DNA of 64,000 nucleotides from GM7GCV1 sp965221105 (GTDB taxonomy: Bacteria; Pseudomonadota; Gammaproteobacteria; Pseudomonadales; GM7GCV1). Made by a program: the position numbers and the translations under genes. The notes beneath the pieces were generated by a model. The model was not told where the DNA came from, made no database searches, and worked only from the letters and a program-made list of their open reading frames with translations. The stretch covers positions 2,108,001-2,172,000 of the forward strand of contig OZ244871.1 in assembly GCA_965221105.1 (NCBI GenBank), in the 5' to 3' direction. This document shows positions 42,666 to 52,050 of this stretch, piece by piece; position 1 is the first letter of the stretch; every line of letters starts with the position of its first letter.

Positions 42666-45600
42666 TTAGTTCAGTGGCTTCACGACAAACAGCAGGTCGC
42701 CGGCATTGACCTGGGCTCCATTGGCCTGGTTGACACGTACAATCTCATAGCTCCAGTCTGCTGTAAACACCTCCCCGGCTCCCTTGACACCCGAGAGCGA
42801 TATCTGGGTGAAGAGTTTCATCGCCTCAATCTGACAGAGCGTATCTCCCAGGTCCTTCTTTGAGCCGACTGGCGCATATTCGGGCTCAGTTGGTGTCGGT
42901 GTCGTATAGAAAATGCCGGTCATGGGAGCCAGCACCTTGATTTCGTCAGTGCCTTCGATAAGCAGCTCGTCTGTGCCGGTTTCCTCCACTTCGACACCGG
43001 TAGAGGCCATCTCCTCTATCAGCATGTCCTTGTCGAGACTGTCCAGCAGGGTTGGCAGGTAGTTGGTGTCGTAGGTGCCCTTGACAAATCCCTTATCGGC
43101 CAGGATTCTTTTCAGCAGGGGAATATTTGTGCACACCCCGCGGATGACAGTCTGGTCCAGCACTTCGATAAGTTTGGCGATGGCGTCCTTGCGGTTGGTG
43201 CCATGGACGATCAGTTGGGCAATCATGCTGTCGTAGAACGGCGAAATCGTCTTGCCTTCCGCGACCGAAGCAATCAGCTCCATATGATCGTGCTCGGGAA
43301 AGCTGCACTCGGTAACCAGCCCGGGAGTGGGCTGGAACTCTATATGTCCATGTGTGTCGAGCACGGCTTTTTCTGCGGTGATACGGGCTTCAATAGCACA
43401 GCCATTGGAAGCGGGGTTGAGTTCGGCGATGGAACCGCCTTCCGCTATGTGGAACTGTTGGGAAACAATGCTTATACCGGATGTCCACTCAGTCACCGGG
43501 TGCTCCACCTGGAGCCGGGTGTTCATTTCCATAAAGTAGACAGTTTTATCCACCAGATCGTAGATAAACTCCACGGTGCCGGCACCTATGTAATCCACGG
43601 CATTGGCCAGGGATTGTGCACTGGCATAACAGACTTTTTCCAGCTTTTTGGGGAGCATGGTCGAGCCGGATTCCTCCAGTACCTTCTGGTTGTTGCGCTG
43701 CACGGTACAGTCACGCAGTCCAAGAATGCGCGTGTTGCCGTGGCTGTCGCGCAGAACCTGCACCTCAATATGGCGCATGGATTCAATAAATTTTTCGAGA
43801 TACAGGTCGCCGTTGCCGAAGGCGCTGCGGGCTTCGGCGAATACCGTGTTGAAAGAGTCTCGAATCTCGCTGGCGTTGCGCACCACCTTGATGCCCTTGC
43901 CGCCACCCCCGTGCACGGCTTTCAGCAGAACCGGATAGCCGATCTCCTCAGCTACCCTGGCCGTGGCCTCTGCGCTCGTGAGGATACCGTGGCTTCCGGG
44001 CACCACGGGCACGTTGTTGTCCATTGAAGTCTGGATGGCGTTGGACTTGTTTCCCATGGTGTCCATGCTGCGACCACGTGGCCCGATAAAGTTGAGGTTG
44101 TTCTTGCGACACAGTCGGGCAAAATCGGCGTTCTCGGAAAGGAATCCAATCCCCGGGTGCAGTGCGTCGGCACCCTGGCGACCGGCGATGGTCACCACGC
44201 TCAGCCCATTGAGATAGCTTTCATCGGGTGTCTGCCCACCTAATGAGACCACCTCGTCCTGGTCGCGCAGCATATCGACACACACGGATTCCATATCAGG
44301 GTCCGATTGCACCAGAAGTACTGTCTTCTCCAGTTGCTGGGCAATGCGAATCAGTTTTACAGCCGTGCAGCCACGGGCATGAATCAGAACCTTCTCAATG
44401 GGTGCCATGAGGTCGCGTGCCTTGACCAGCTGTTCGGCTGGCAGCTCGCCGGGAATATCGCGACCGGCCAGAATGCGCTCGATGACATCTTCGATGTTCT
44501 CCTGGGGCATGCCAATGCCAGGGTCAACCTCCCGCAATTTCTCGTCGAGACCTTCAGCGAAGGGGTGTTTCACCAGGCCCCGCATAGCACCAGGCGTGCG
44601 GCTGAGATAGTTTGCCACGGTGCACATGGAGGGAAGGAATGAAGGCACGACCGTCCGGCCAGCGAAGGGCATGTCGGAGCCGCTCAGATAGTAGGTGTGA
44701 ACCAGCGGGTGGGTCACGAAGCTTGCCTGGGACCCGCCGGTACAGTCACCAAAACCAAAGACGATAATCGGCAAGCCCGTCTCTTCAATAAACCGCGTGA
44801 TGCGGTCGTTGGTAATGGCCATGGAGAAGAGCGCATTGGGCCCCTCCTTGGTTTGCATGCCACCAGAGGACACAAAGGCGACTATGGGAAGACCCTGCTC
44901 GGCGCACTCAACCATCAGGTCGCACAGCTTTTCTGCTCCAGCCATGTCGAAAGCACCAGCCTGGAAAGATACATTCGAAATAACTGCGCCGACTCGCTGT
45001 TGTTGGCCGCTTTTCAGCTTGCCGATTCCGGTAACCACGCCACATGGGGTAACGTCCTCTGCCAAGGCCTTTTCAATCGACAACCTGAAGCCGGGAAAAT
45101 TAACCGGGTTGGAGGTCATGCGCTCGGCATAGAGTTCTTCGAAATCGCTGAAGAAGTGCTTTCGGAATGCCTCTACAGTGGTCTTTTTCTCGCGCTTGTA
45201 GCTGTCGAGAATGCGCTGCACCAGCAGATCCCGGTAGGCGATATCGAGTTGGTTCCAGAAGTCCTTGCGTTTGCCGATCCGAACCGGGTTGATCCGGCCT
45301 TCAAAAGCCTTGCCGTGAAATCGAGCGTTGAGAAAACCAGGCACCAGGGTTTCAAAGAAGAACGTGATCAAAACCAGCAGGGAGTCGGACAAACGTGGAA
45401 AGAACACCCGTTTCCATTCCTCAACCTCGCTGAGAAAATCCCCACGGCGACGATACCTGGTGAAATACTGTAGCCAGTCGGCAAACTTTTCTGACTGATC
45501 CATTGCCTGCTCGGCCTCAGCTCCGGGTGTGCCCACGGCCAGCGAGTACTCGGCAACCGACTCGGTGGCCTGTTGCATTGAAGTATCAAGAATTTTCCCC

Positions 45601-47237
45601 AGGGAGTCTTTGGAGAGAGTATGGAATGCCCGGGTCTCCTCGGCGATGTCGGCGAACCTGTCAATGATGGTGTTGTACAGAGCATCAAAGATCAGGATAC
45701 ATGCAAATTCAGTATGGAATGTGTCGCGCAGCTCCGAGGAGTAGACAAGATCCAGCACGGTGATCTCATTGTCGGTCTTATGTGCCAATACATCCTTCTG
45801 ATCATCGCCCCCTGTCGTGTCAATGAGCTGGGACAGGCGGACAAAGTTGAAGATTCCATCCGATTTCCAGCGATTGTAGAGATAGAGCACCACCTGAAAG
45901 CAGAGCTGGCGCCGTGCGTCGGTAAAGTTTTTCTGCGGGTTCCCGAGCAGCAGTGTGGTGAATCGACCACGCTCCTTGTCGAGGTCGGCACGTCTTTGGC
46001 GGTAATGTGTCCAGGACTTGTAGAGCTGATCCTGGTACACCAGTTTTTCAGGATCCTGGTGCCAGCGGTTAAAGGCGGCTTCTCGTGAGGATCGCTGACG
46101 CTCGCTCAGATCCCCGGCGGGTATTTCTTCCTCGGCCAGTCTGCCGTAGGTGTCCACAGTGCTGGACGAGATCCTGGTGCGCATGCCGAGATAGCGCATG
46201 TAGGCCATGCAGTGGTCGAACAGGCTGGGAAATTCCGCCACGCCGTTTTTAATACTGAAACCCGATGAGCGTTCCAGTTCTCTCAGACGCTCGCTGGGCT
46301 TGAGTGCCCGTTCGATACTGTGCTGGTAGTCGCGGTTCATGTCTGGCGTGGTCGCCAAAAAATCCAATGCGGCTTTCTCGATGGCACTGAAGGTCTCCAC
46401 GATGCAGTCTGCGAGCGGCTGAACATCATGTTCCTGGGATTCCGGGCTCCAGTTTATGACGCCATCGATCACCCTTTTCTGAAAGAGCTCGCTGGGTGAG
46501 ACACCGACATAGCGGGCGCTCTCCTGCCAGGAGAGATTGTACTGCCGGGCGATATTGGCCAGCCCCTTGGGCTGGATCGTATTGAAGACGCCTGTGGTTA
46601 CCGCCAAAAGCACATTGGTAGCGGCCAGGGGAATCGCTCCTCCGGAGTAGCCGAGGCCATAGATTATTCCCAGGGTGGGCACAGGAGCATTGGTCATCTC
46701 TGCGATCAGCCTGGAAATGGAATGTGCCTGATTGCCGGAGTTGGCCTGCTCGCCTGCATCTGCGCCTGGCGTGTCCATGAATGTGACGATGGGAATTGAA
46801 CGTTTTGCCCAGGCACGAACCTGGCGGCAGGCTTCGAGGTGGTGTTCAGGCCCCCAGACACCGTTATTCTCAGACCGGTTCTGGACGAGGATACCGATTC
46901 TGCGTGTGCCACCTGATACAGACAATTCTATATCGACAGCATAATAGGGGCCCATATCGACTTCATCGTGGACCGTGCCGCGAAACCTCTTGACGACAGA
47001 TTTCGCACTGGGCCTTGAGGTCGCCTCAGCAGGTTCGAGTGTCCGGCCAACATATTCGTCGACGCTCAGTTTCTTGAGATTTCCGGCCTCCCGGTTGATT
47101 TCAGTGGCAGACAGCAGCCCGGGGATTCTCTGATGCCAGGCAAAGGGGTTGGTCCCCTGATTGAGTGCGTAGTCCTTGGCCTGCTGTTCGGCAAGTGAGA
47201 AGAGAGGCAGGCTGTTTTCGGTATCTTTCGATGGCAT
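42666..47237 (-). CDS. Single-chain acyl-CoA carboxylase: carboxyltransferase, biotin carboxylase and biotin carrier
   Basis: This 1523-residue protein holds all parts of a biotin-dependent acyl-CoA carboxylase. An AccA-like alpha carboxyltransferase comes first (about 85-300; VTFMDTPGADAGEQA, GLGYSGGAIPLA). A linker of about 400 residues that I do not recognise follows. An AccD-like beta carboxyltransferase comes next (about 720-910; FVSSGGMQTKEGP, DCTGGSQASF). Biotin carboxylase covers about 945-1380 (HGGGGKGIKVVRN, EMNTRLQVEHPVTE). The carrier is last (about 1440-1523) with biotinyl Lys in QIEAMKLFTQ. The order CT-BC-BCCP is the reverse of eukaryotic ACC. It probably makes malonyl-CoA or a related product; the substrate is not proven. 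Carbonic anhydrase is encoded 84 bp downstream. Confidence 0.92.
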   Translation of the reverse strand: MPSKDTENSLPLFSLAEQQAKDYALNQGTNPFAWHQRIPGLLSATEINREAGNLKKLSVDEYVGRTLEPAEATSRPSAKSVVKRFRGTVHDEVDMGPYYAVDIELSVSGGTRRIGILVQNRSENNGVWGPEHHLEACRQVRAWAKRSIPIVTFMDTPGADAGEQANSGNQAHSISRLIAEMTNAPVPTLGIIYGLGYSGGAIPLAATNVLLAVTTGVFNTIQPKGLANIARQYNLSWQESARYVGVSPSELFQKRVIDGVINWSPESQEHDVQPLADCIVETFSAIEKAALDFLATTPDMNRDYQHSIERALKPSERLRELERSSGFSIKNGVAEFPSLFDHCMAYMRYLGMRTRISSSTVDTYGRLAEEEIPAGDLSERQRSSREAAFNRWHQDPEKLVYQDQLYKSWTHYRQRRADLDKERGRFTTLLLGNPQKNFTDARRQLCFQVVLYLYNRWKSDGIFNFVRLSQLIDTTGGDDQKDVLAHKTDNEITVLDLVYSSELRDTFHTEFACILIFDALYNTIIDRFADIAEETRAFHTLSKDSLGKILDTSMQQATESVAEYSLAVGTPGAEAEQAMDQSEKFADWLQYFTRYRRRGDFLSEVEEWKRVFFPRLSDSLLVLITFFFETLVPGFLNARFHGKAFEGRINPVRIGKRKDFWNQLDIAYRDLLVQRILDSYKREKKTTVEAFRKHFFSDFEELYAERMTSNPVNFPGFRLSIEKALAEDVTPCGVVTGIGKLKSGQQQRVGAVISNVSFQAGAFDMAGAEKLCDLMVECAEQGLPIVAFVSSGGMQTKEGPNALFSMAITNDRITRFIEETGLPIIVFGFGDCTGGSQASFVTHPLVHTYYLSGSDMPFAGRTVVPSFLPSMCTVANYLSRTPGAMRGLVKHPFAEGLDEKLREVDPGIGMPQENIEDVIERILAGRDIPGELPAEQLVKARDLMAPIEKVLIHARGCTAVKLIRIAQQLEKTVLLVQSDPDMESVCVDMLRDQDEVVSLGGQTPDESYLNGLSVVTIAGRQGADALHPGIGFLSENADFARLCRKNNLNFIGPRGRSMDTMGNKSNAIQTSMDNNVPVVPGSHGILTSAEATARVAEEIGYPVLLKAVHGGGGKGIKVVRNASEIRDSFNTVFAEARSAFGNGDLYLEKFIESMRHIEVQVLRDSHGNTRILGLRDCTVQRNNQKVLEESGSTMLPKKLEKVCYASAQSLANAVDYIGAGTVEFIYDLVDKTVYFMEMNTRLQVEHPVTEWTSGISIVSQQFHIAEGGSIAELNPASNGCAIEARITAEKAVLDTHGHIEFQPTPGLVTECSFPEHDHMELIASVAEGKTISPFYDSMIAQLIVHGTNRKDAIAKLIEVLDQTVIRGVCTNIPLLKRILADKGFVKGTYDTNYLPTLLDSLDKDMLIEEMASTGVEVEETGTDELLIEGTDEIKVLAPMTGIFYTTPTPTEPEYAPVGSKKDLGDTLCQIEAMKLFTQISLSGVKGAGEVFTADWSYEIVRVNQANGAQVNAGDLLFVVKPLN

Positions 47238-47475
47238 CTGAGGTATTCGCTAGAATGGGAGGGTCTTCCGAGAGAATCAGCATATCCGAAACCCGAGATT
47301 CGGATGATTGTTTGGTGTCAGGCTCGTCGTTGCTCGATCTCATAAGTCCAGAGGAGATTATAGCGGTACACTGACGCAATTGCAGACCCGGGCGTTGCGT
47401 GCAGGTTATCAGGTCTTGTCCTGCTCACATCGGTTGGGGGTTCTCAAAACAGTGCGTCAAGGGTAGTCCAGAGAT

Positions 47476-48072
47476 ATGATTGAGATGAATTCCACAGATA
47501 CCACCTTGGGCCTGCTGCACAGCAGGCGCTCCGTCGTTGCGGCTGATATGACTGATCCGGGGCCGGACGATGAACAATTGCAGCAGATTCTGGCGGCGGG
47601 AATCCGTGTGCCGGATCATGGCAGAATCTGTCCTTGGCGGATTCAGATCATTGGCAGTGAGGGCAGGGAGCGACTGGTTGAATTACACAGCCGGCTGTTC
47701 TCCAGGGCCAACCCTGCAGGGCGACCCAAACAGCTGGAACTTTTGAATCGGATAACCCTGAGGGTGCCCCGGCTGCTGGTGGTGAGTTCCCACCCTGACC
47801 CTGGGAAATTTGACACAGTACCCTTGGTTGAGCAGCAGATGTCGGCAGGAGCCGTCTGTCAGAATATTCTGGTTGCCACCCATGCGCTGGGTTACGTGGG
47901 CCAGTGGCTGACCGGGTGGCGGGCGTATCAGCCTGAGATCAAGGCACTCTTTGGCCTGGATACCTCGGTGGGCATTGCCGCATTTCTCCATCTGGGCTCT
48001 CCTCGAGGGCCAGTGAAAGAGCGGGACCGGCCACTATACTCCAGGATTGTCTCTACCTGGAATGGAGACTGA
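47476..48072 (+). CDS. Nitroreductase-family protein (YdjA-like)
   Basis: The 198-residue flavoprotein has the NADH-dependent nitroreductase pattern of the short YdjA type. LLHSRRSVVAADM (FMN phosphate contact) is followed by ILAAGIRVPDHGRICPWRIQ, MSAGAVCQNILVATHALGYVGQWLTGWRA, and IAAFLHLGSP at the end. It may reduce nitroaromatics, quinones or another electron acceptor; the native substrate is unknown. ATG 47476 and a second ATG at 47485 are both plausible. It is divergent from the carboxylase gene across about 240 bp with no recognised regulatory site. Confidence 0.88.
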   Translation: MIEMNSTDTTLGLLHSRRSVVAADMTDPGPDDEQLQQILAAGIRVPDHGRICPWRIQIIGSEGRERLVELHSRLFSRANPAGRPKQLELLNRITLRVPRLLVVSSHPDPGKFDTVPLVEQQMSAGAVCQNILVATHALGYVGQWLTGWRAYQPEIKALFGLDTSVGIAAFLHLGSPRGPVKERDRPLYSRIVSTWNGD

Positions 48073-48200
48073 GATCAGGCAACTGCCCGGACCGGCCATG
48101 ATAAAAAAAAACTATAGATATAAATCCGTGCCAGCTGAGGGCCAATGTATTTGACAGTTCAGCAGGTGTGCGGCCCAAGGCGGTTTTGTGGACTACAATT

Positions 48201-48242
48201 CTACATGTAGTATGCATATTGAGATATTTAATCTATATATAG
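48201..48242 (+). promoter_or_regulatory. Paired NrdR-box candidates upstream of nrdJa
   Basis: CTACATGTAG (48201-48210) and CTATATATAG (48233-48242) are palindromes with centres 32 bp apart, about three helical turns. This is the spacing and A/T-rich core expected of twin NrdR boxes in front of ribonucleotide reductase operons. They lie about 190-230 bp before the nrdJa ATG. The wider gap 48073-48434 holds no gene; a TTGACA at 48151 lacks a good -10. Confidence 0.72.
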
Positions 48243-48434
48243 TGGTATTTGTGTTTTAATCACTCGCCTTGTGCATCTCGGCGTGGTGCTCGTCAGGAGC
48301 CCCGTTTCGGGCTGGCCGCCTGCGACAGGGGCTGGCACAAACAGGAATGAAAAATACAGGCATCCTGCGGTGTCGACCAGACGTCTCATCAATCAGCACA
48401 AGGGGTCGTTCGGGGGTTTGAAAGGTACGAAGCG

Positions 48435-50576
48435 ATGGCAGAAGCGTTACAGGCAGTACGTTTGAGTTCAGAAGTCGATATGCAATCTACTTCTCTGGAT
48501 ATATGGGACAAGAAGTATCGACTCAAGGATAGGGACGGAAATCCCGTTGACCGTGACATTCGGGATACCTACAAGCGCATTGCCGCAGCGCTGTCGGCTG
48601 TTGAAGAAAATGCCACATTACGCACCCACTGGAATGAACGCTTCCTGTGGGCGCTCGATGCAGGTGCGCTGCCAGCGGGGCGCATAATTTCCAACGCCGG
48701 TGCCCAGGAGTACAAGCCGGCCACGTCCACTATCAACTGCACTGTGTCGGGGACTATTCTCGATTCCATGGACGATATTCTCGACAAGAACCACGAGGCG
48801 GGCATGACGCTCAAGGCAGGCTGTGGTATCGGGTATGAATTTTCCACGCTGAGACCCAAGGGTGCCTATGTTTCAGGTGCGGGCGCGTACACCTCCGGGC
48901 CGCTGTCGTTCATGGATATCTACGACAAGATGTGCTTTACCGTCTCCTCCGCCGGCGGTCGTCGCGGTGCGCAGATGGCGACCTTTGATGTCAGCCATCC
49001 GGATGTTATGGATTTTATCCGTGCCAAACGCGAAGACGGCCGCCTGCGACAGTTCAACCTCTCGCTGCTGATTACCCGTGAGTTTATGGAAGCAGTCAAA
49101 GCTGATGGCGACTGGAAGCTCAGCTTCCCTGTTACGCCCAGGGAGGCTGAGTCCATGGATCTCGAAGATGAGGAAACCGTTGTCTGGCGACACTTCCCGG
49201 TGGAAAACGGCTATGTCGTCAATGATGAAGGCAAAACCGCCTGCAAAATCTACAGGACTATCAAGGCGCAAAGGCTGTGGGACAGCATCATGAGTTCCAC
49301 CTACGACTTTGCCGAGCCTGGGTTTATCCTGATCGACAGGGTCAACGAGATGAACAATAACTGGTTCGACGAAAACATTCGGGCCACCAATCCATGTGGA
49401 GAGCAGCCATTGCCGCCCTACGGGAGTTGCCTGCTGGGTTCGGTCAACCTGACCAAATTTGTTATTGATCCCTTTACCGAGAATGCCCGCTTTGACTGGG
49501 AGAAGTACCGCGAGGTTGTGGCGGTGTTTACCCGTATGCTTGATAACGTAGTCGAGATTAATGGCCTCCCACTGCAGGGGCAGAGGGAGGCCATTGAGTA
49601 CCGGCGTCGCCATGGTATGGGGTTCCTGGGACTGGGTTCTACCGCAACCATGTTGGGCATGACATACGGTGACGCGGACTCCGTCGAATTTACCGAAGCT
49701 GTTGCCCGGGACATGGCTATGGTGGGCTGGCAGGAGGCTCTTTCCCTGACGAGAGAAAAAGGTGCCGCACCCATTATGGAGGAAGACTTTGAGATCACCC
49801 CAGCCATGATGCTGGCGCGCCCTGAGATGGCTGATGACGGCCTCAGGGTGGGTGATACGATCAAGGGCAAGGTATTGCACGCACGCTACAGCCGGTATAT
49901 GCAGCGTATCGCCGGGCAGAATCCGGAACTGGTGGATCAGCTTGCGGAAGAGGGTGCACGCTTTACCCACCACAGTTCCATTGCGCCTACGGGCACCATC
50001 AGTCTGTCCCTGTCCAACAATGCCAGCAACGGCATTGAACCCAGCTTTGCACATCACTACTCGCGTAACGTGATTCGGGAGGGGCGCAAGACCAAGGAAA
50101 AGGTGGATGTATTCAGTTTCGAACTCCTCGCGTACCGGCAGCTGATCAATCCCGAGGCGATGCCCTGTGCAGAAAATGCTGAAGCCCGCTTGCCGGATTG
50201 CTTCGTATCCTCCGAGGAAGTGACACCCAAGCAGCATGTGGATATTCAGGCGGCGGCACAGAAGTGGGTGGATTCATCCATCTCCAAAACTGCCAATGTG
50301 CCCACCGACTACCCCTTCGAGGACTTTAAGGATATTTACCTCTATGCCTACGATCAGGGTCTCAAGGGCTGCACGACCTTCAGGTTTAACCCCGAGGCAT
50401 TTCAGGGTGTGTTGGTCAAGGAGAAAGATTTGGAAAATACCACCTACGAGTTCAAGCTCGAAGATGGTTCAACGGTGAAGCTGAAAGGCAACGAAGAAGT
50501 CGAGTACGACGGGGAGACGCATTCAGCGGCCAACCTCTTCGATGCATTGAAAGAAGGATATTATGGAAAATTCTGA
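48435..50576 (+). CDS. nrdJa: Adenosylcobalamin-dependent (class II) ribonucleotide reductase, large subunit NrdJa
   Basis: NrdJ makes deoxyribonucleotides using adenosylcobalamin and works with or without oxygen. The 713-residue product has the active-site segments PAGRIISNAGAQEYKPATST, STINCTVSG (first redox Cys), GCGIGYEFSTLRP, and ATNPCGEQPLPPYGSCLLGS with the thiyl-radical Cys and catalytic Glu. GFLGLGSTATMLG and SSIAPTGTISLSLSNNASNG follow. As in Pseudomonas aeruginosa, the C-terminal part is encoded by a separate gene, nrdJb, 97 bp downstream. Twin NrdR-box candidates upstream imply repression by NrdR. Confidence 0.96.
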   Translation: MAEALQAVRLSSEVDMQSTSLDIWDKKYRLKDRDGNPVDRDIRDTYKRIAAALSAVEENATLRTHWNERFLWALDAGALPAGRIISNAGAQEYKPATSTINCTVSGTILDSMDDILDKNHEAGMTLKAGCGIGYEFSTLRPKGAYVSGAGAYTSGPLSFMDIYDKMCFTVSSAGGRRGAQMATFDVSHPDVMDFIRAKREDGRLRQFNLSLLITREFMEAVKADGDWKLSFPVTPREAESMDLEDEETVVWRHFPVENGYVVNDEGKTACKIYRTIKAQRLWDSIMSSTYDFAEPGFILIDRVNEMNNNWFDENIRATNPCGEQPLPPYGSCLLGSVNLTKFVIDPFTENARFDWEKYREVVAVFTRMLDNVVEINGLPLQGQREAIEYRRRHGMGFLGLGSTATMLGMTYGDADSVEFTEAVARDMAMVGWQEALSLTREKGAAPIMEEDFEITPAMMLARPEMADDGLRVGDTIKGKVLHARYSRYMQRIAGQNPELVDQLAEEGARFTHHSSIAPTGTISLSLSNNASNGIEPSFAHHYSRNVIREGRKTKEKVDVFSFELLAYRQLINPEAMPCAENAEARLPDCFVSSEEVTPKQHVDIQAAAQKWVDSSISKTANVPTDYPFEDFKDIYLYAYDQGLKGCTTFRFNPEAFQGVLVKEKDLENTTYEFKLEDGSTVKLKGNEEVEYDGETHSAANLFDALKEGYYGKF

Positions 50577-50672
50577 TGAGAGCTGGCAGCGTGGACTGCA
50601 CTTCTCCGCTTCGGTGACGCTCTTGTCAGTGAGGTGAGCAGGTTGCATCAGAGTGCAACGGGAAGACAAGAG

Positions 50673-51356
50673 ATGACGATAAGAATAGATCAAAAGATTG
50701 TAGGTTACAAAGTCCAGGAAGAAGAGCAGCAGCCCGAGACAGCGGCTGCCGAGCCCGAATCCAATGTGGTGCAGATGCATGAATCCGTTGAGCGTCCGGA
50801 GCGGCTCGTGGGTTCGACCTACAAGATCAAACCGCCCATGTCCGAGCATGCCATGTATGTCACCGTAAACGACATAATGCTCAACGAAGGCACAGAACAT
50901 GAAATCCGCCGTCCCTTTGAAGTCTTTATCAACTCCAAGAATATGGAGCATTTCCAATGGGTTGTCGCTCTGACCAGGCTCATTTCTGCAGTCTTCCGCA
51001 AGGGGGGAGATGCCACCTTTCTGGTCGAAGAATTAAAAGCTGTGTTCGATCCCAAGGGTGGCTACTTCAAAAAGGGGGGGGTGTTCATGCCCTCCCTGGT
51101 GGCCGAGATTGGGTACGCCATTGAAGATCATATGAAGCTGATCGGCATGATCAACACCGACCTGGATGACTACCAGCAGGCCTATATTGAGCAGAAAAAG
51201 GCAGAACTCCAAAACGCGAAAACCGCGGCATCCGAACCTGATACGTCCGAGTTCCCCGAGAATTCAACCCTGTGCACCAAGTGCAGCACCAAAGCTGTGG
51301 TATTGCTGGACGGCTGTATGACATGCCTGTCATGCGGCGACAGCAAGTGCAGTTAG
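50673..51356 (+). CDS. nrdJb: Class II ribonucleotide reductase, C-terminal subunit NrdJb
   Basis: NrdJb is the small second chain of split class II reductases and supplies the C-terminal redox cysteines that re-reduce the active site. The product (227 residues) carries RPFEVFINSKNMEHFQWVVA (the TSCPD-like domain, about 75-170) and ends in two CxxC pairs, LCTKCSTKAVVLLDGCMTC followed by CGDSKC. ATG 50673 has GGAAGACAAGAG just upstream; an upstream GTG-type start at 50634 adds 13 residues. It is cotranscribed with nrdJa. A run of eight G at 51074-51081 within the gene is in frame. Confidence 0.92.
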   Translation: MTIRIDQKIVGYKVQEEEQQPETAAAEPESNVVQMHESVERPERLVGSTYKIKPPMSEHAMYVTVNDIMLNEGTEHEIRRPFEVFINSKNMEHFQWVVALTRLISAVFRKGGDATFLVEELKAVFDPKGGYFKKGGVFMPSLVAEIGYAIEDHMKLIGMINTDLDDYQQAYIEQKKAELQNAKTAASEPDTSEFPENSTLCTKCSTKAVVLLDGCMTCLSCGDSKCS

Positions 51357-51490
51357 AAGTCAGGAGCCAATCCGGGAACCTGCTTCCCACAAGTAGAGCA
51401 GGCCCCGGATGGGGTGTGCCCTGCGTCTGCTGCACTGTGGGGCACGGCGTGAGCGGGACTTTTTATTCTTTATTCTGAGTGAGTGGTTGC

Positions 51491-51760
51491 TCAGGCGCTG
51501 GCCAGTGCCTTGATATGCGCGTTCAGGCGGCGCTTGTGCCGGGCGGCCTTGTTCTTGTGAATCAGGCCCTTGTTTGCCATGCGGTCAATCACTGGAACTG
51601 CCTTTTCGAAAGCAGCTTTGGCCGATTCCAGATCCTTGGCTTCAATGGCGTAATACACCTTCTTCATGCAGGTACGCACCATGGAGCGCTGGCTGGCATT
51701 GTGAGCGCGGCGCTTGTCGTTCTGACGGGCGCGCTTGCGCGCCTGGGGTGAGTTGGCCAC
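51491..51760 (-). CDS. rpsT: 30S ribosomal protein S20
   Basis: S20 binds 16S rRNA in the small subunit. The 89-residue product begins MANSPQARKRARQNDKRRAH and continues NASQRSMVRTCMKKVYYAIEA, with the helical C-terminus GLIHKNKAARHKRRLNAHIKA; all standard. It is convergent with nrdJb. In related bacteria rpsT lies beside murJ; here about 2.8 kb of accessory DNA separates them. The 290 bp between rpsT and the next leftward gene (51761-52050) show no supported gene. Confidence 0.97.
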   Translation of the reverse strand: MANSPQARKRARQNDKRRAHNASQRSMVRTCMKKVYYAIEAKDLESAKAAFEKAVPVIDRMANKGLIHKNKAARHKRRLNAHIKALASA

Positions 51761-52050
51761 TGCCGGTCATTCCTCGTTGAGTCTGCAGGTACATTCAGGG
51801 GGCGCAACTATGCCTTCGCGATATGGGGATGTCAAACACTTGTGCCGGCTCAGGGCATTTCGCAATTTTGGGCTGTTGGTTTGGAGATGCTTTCGAGGTA
51901 GACACAGTACTCGTTGGGCGTTCGGCAGTCGGGCGCGTGGATGAAGCGCTCGGATTCGCAGGTGCACGAAATCTGACAGAGCAAGGGTACTCCGTCAGAC
52001 TGATGACGCTGGGTTGGCTGGCGTCGCCGCGCTGCGGCCCCGGCACCAGC

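Noticed and set aside
43203..44027. A 274-codon rightward frame opposite the biotin carboxylase domain
   Set aside because: The composition follows from the opposite coding strand; the carboxylase reading is certain.
48151..48173. TTGACA as a -35 for nrdJa
   Set aside because: No acceptable -10 lies 16-18 bp downstream; the promoter is more likely to overlap the NrdR boxes.
48873..50237. A 454-codon leftward open frame opposite nrdJa
   Set aside because: It is the antisense shadow of a strongly conserved gene, with no start site, family motifs or flanking signals of its own.
51074..51081. Run of eight G in nrdJb as a phase-variation site
   Set aside because: It lies in a conserved housekeeping gene, is in frame and is much shorter than the 15-base tracts.
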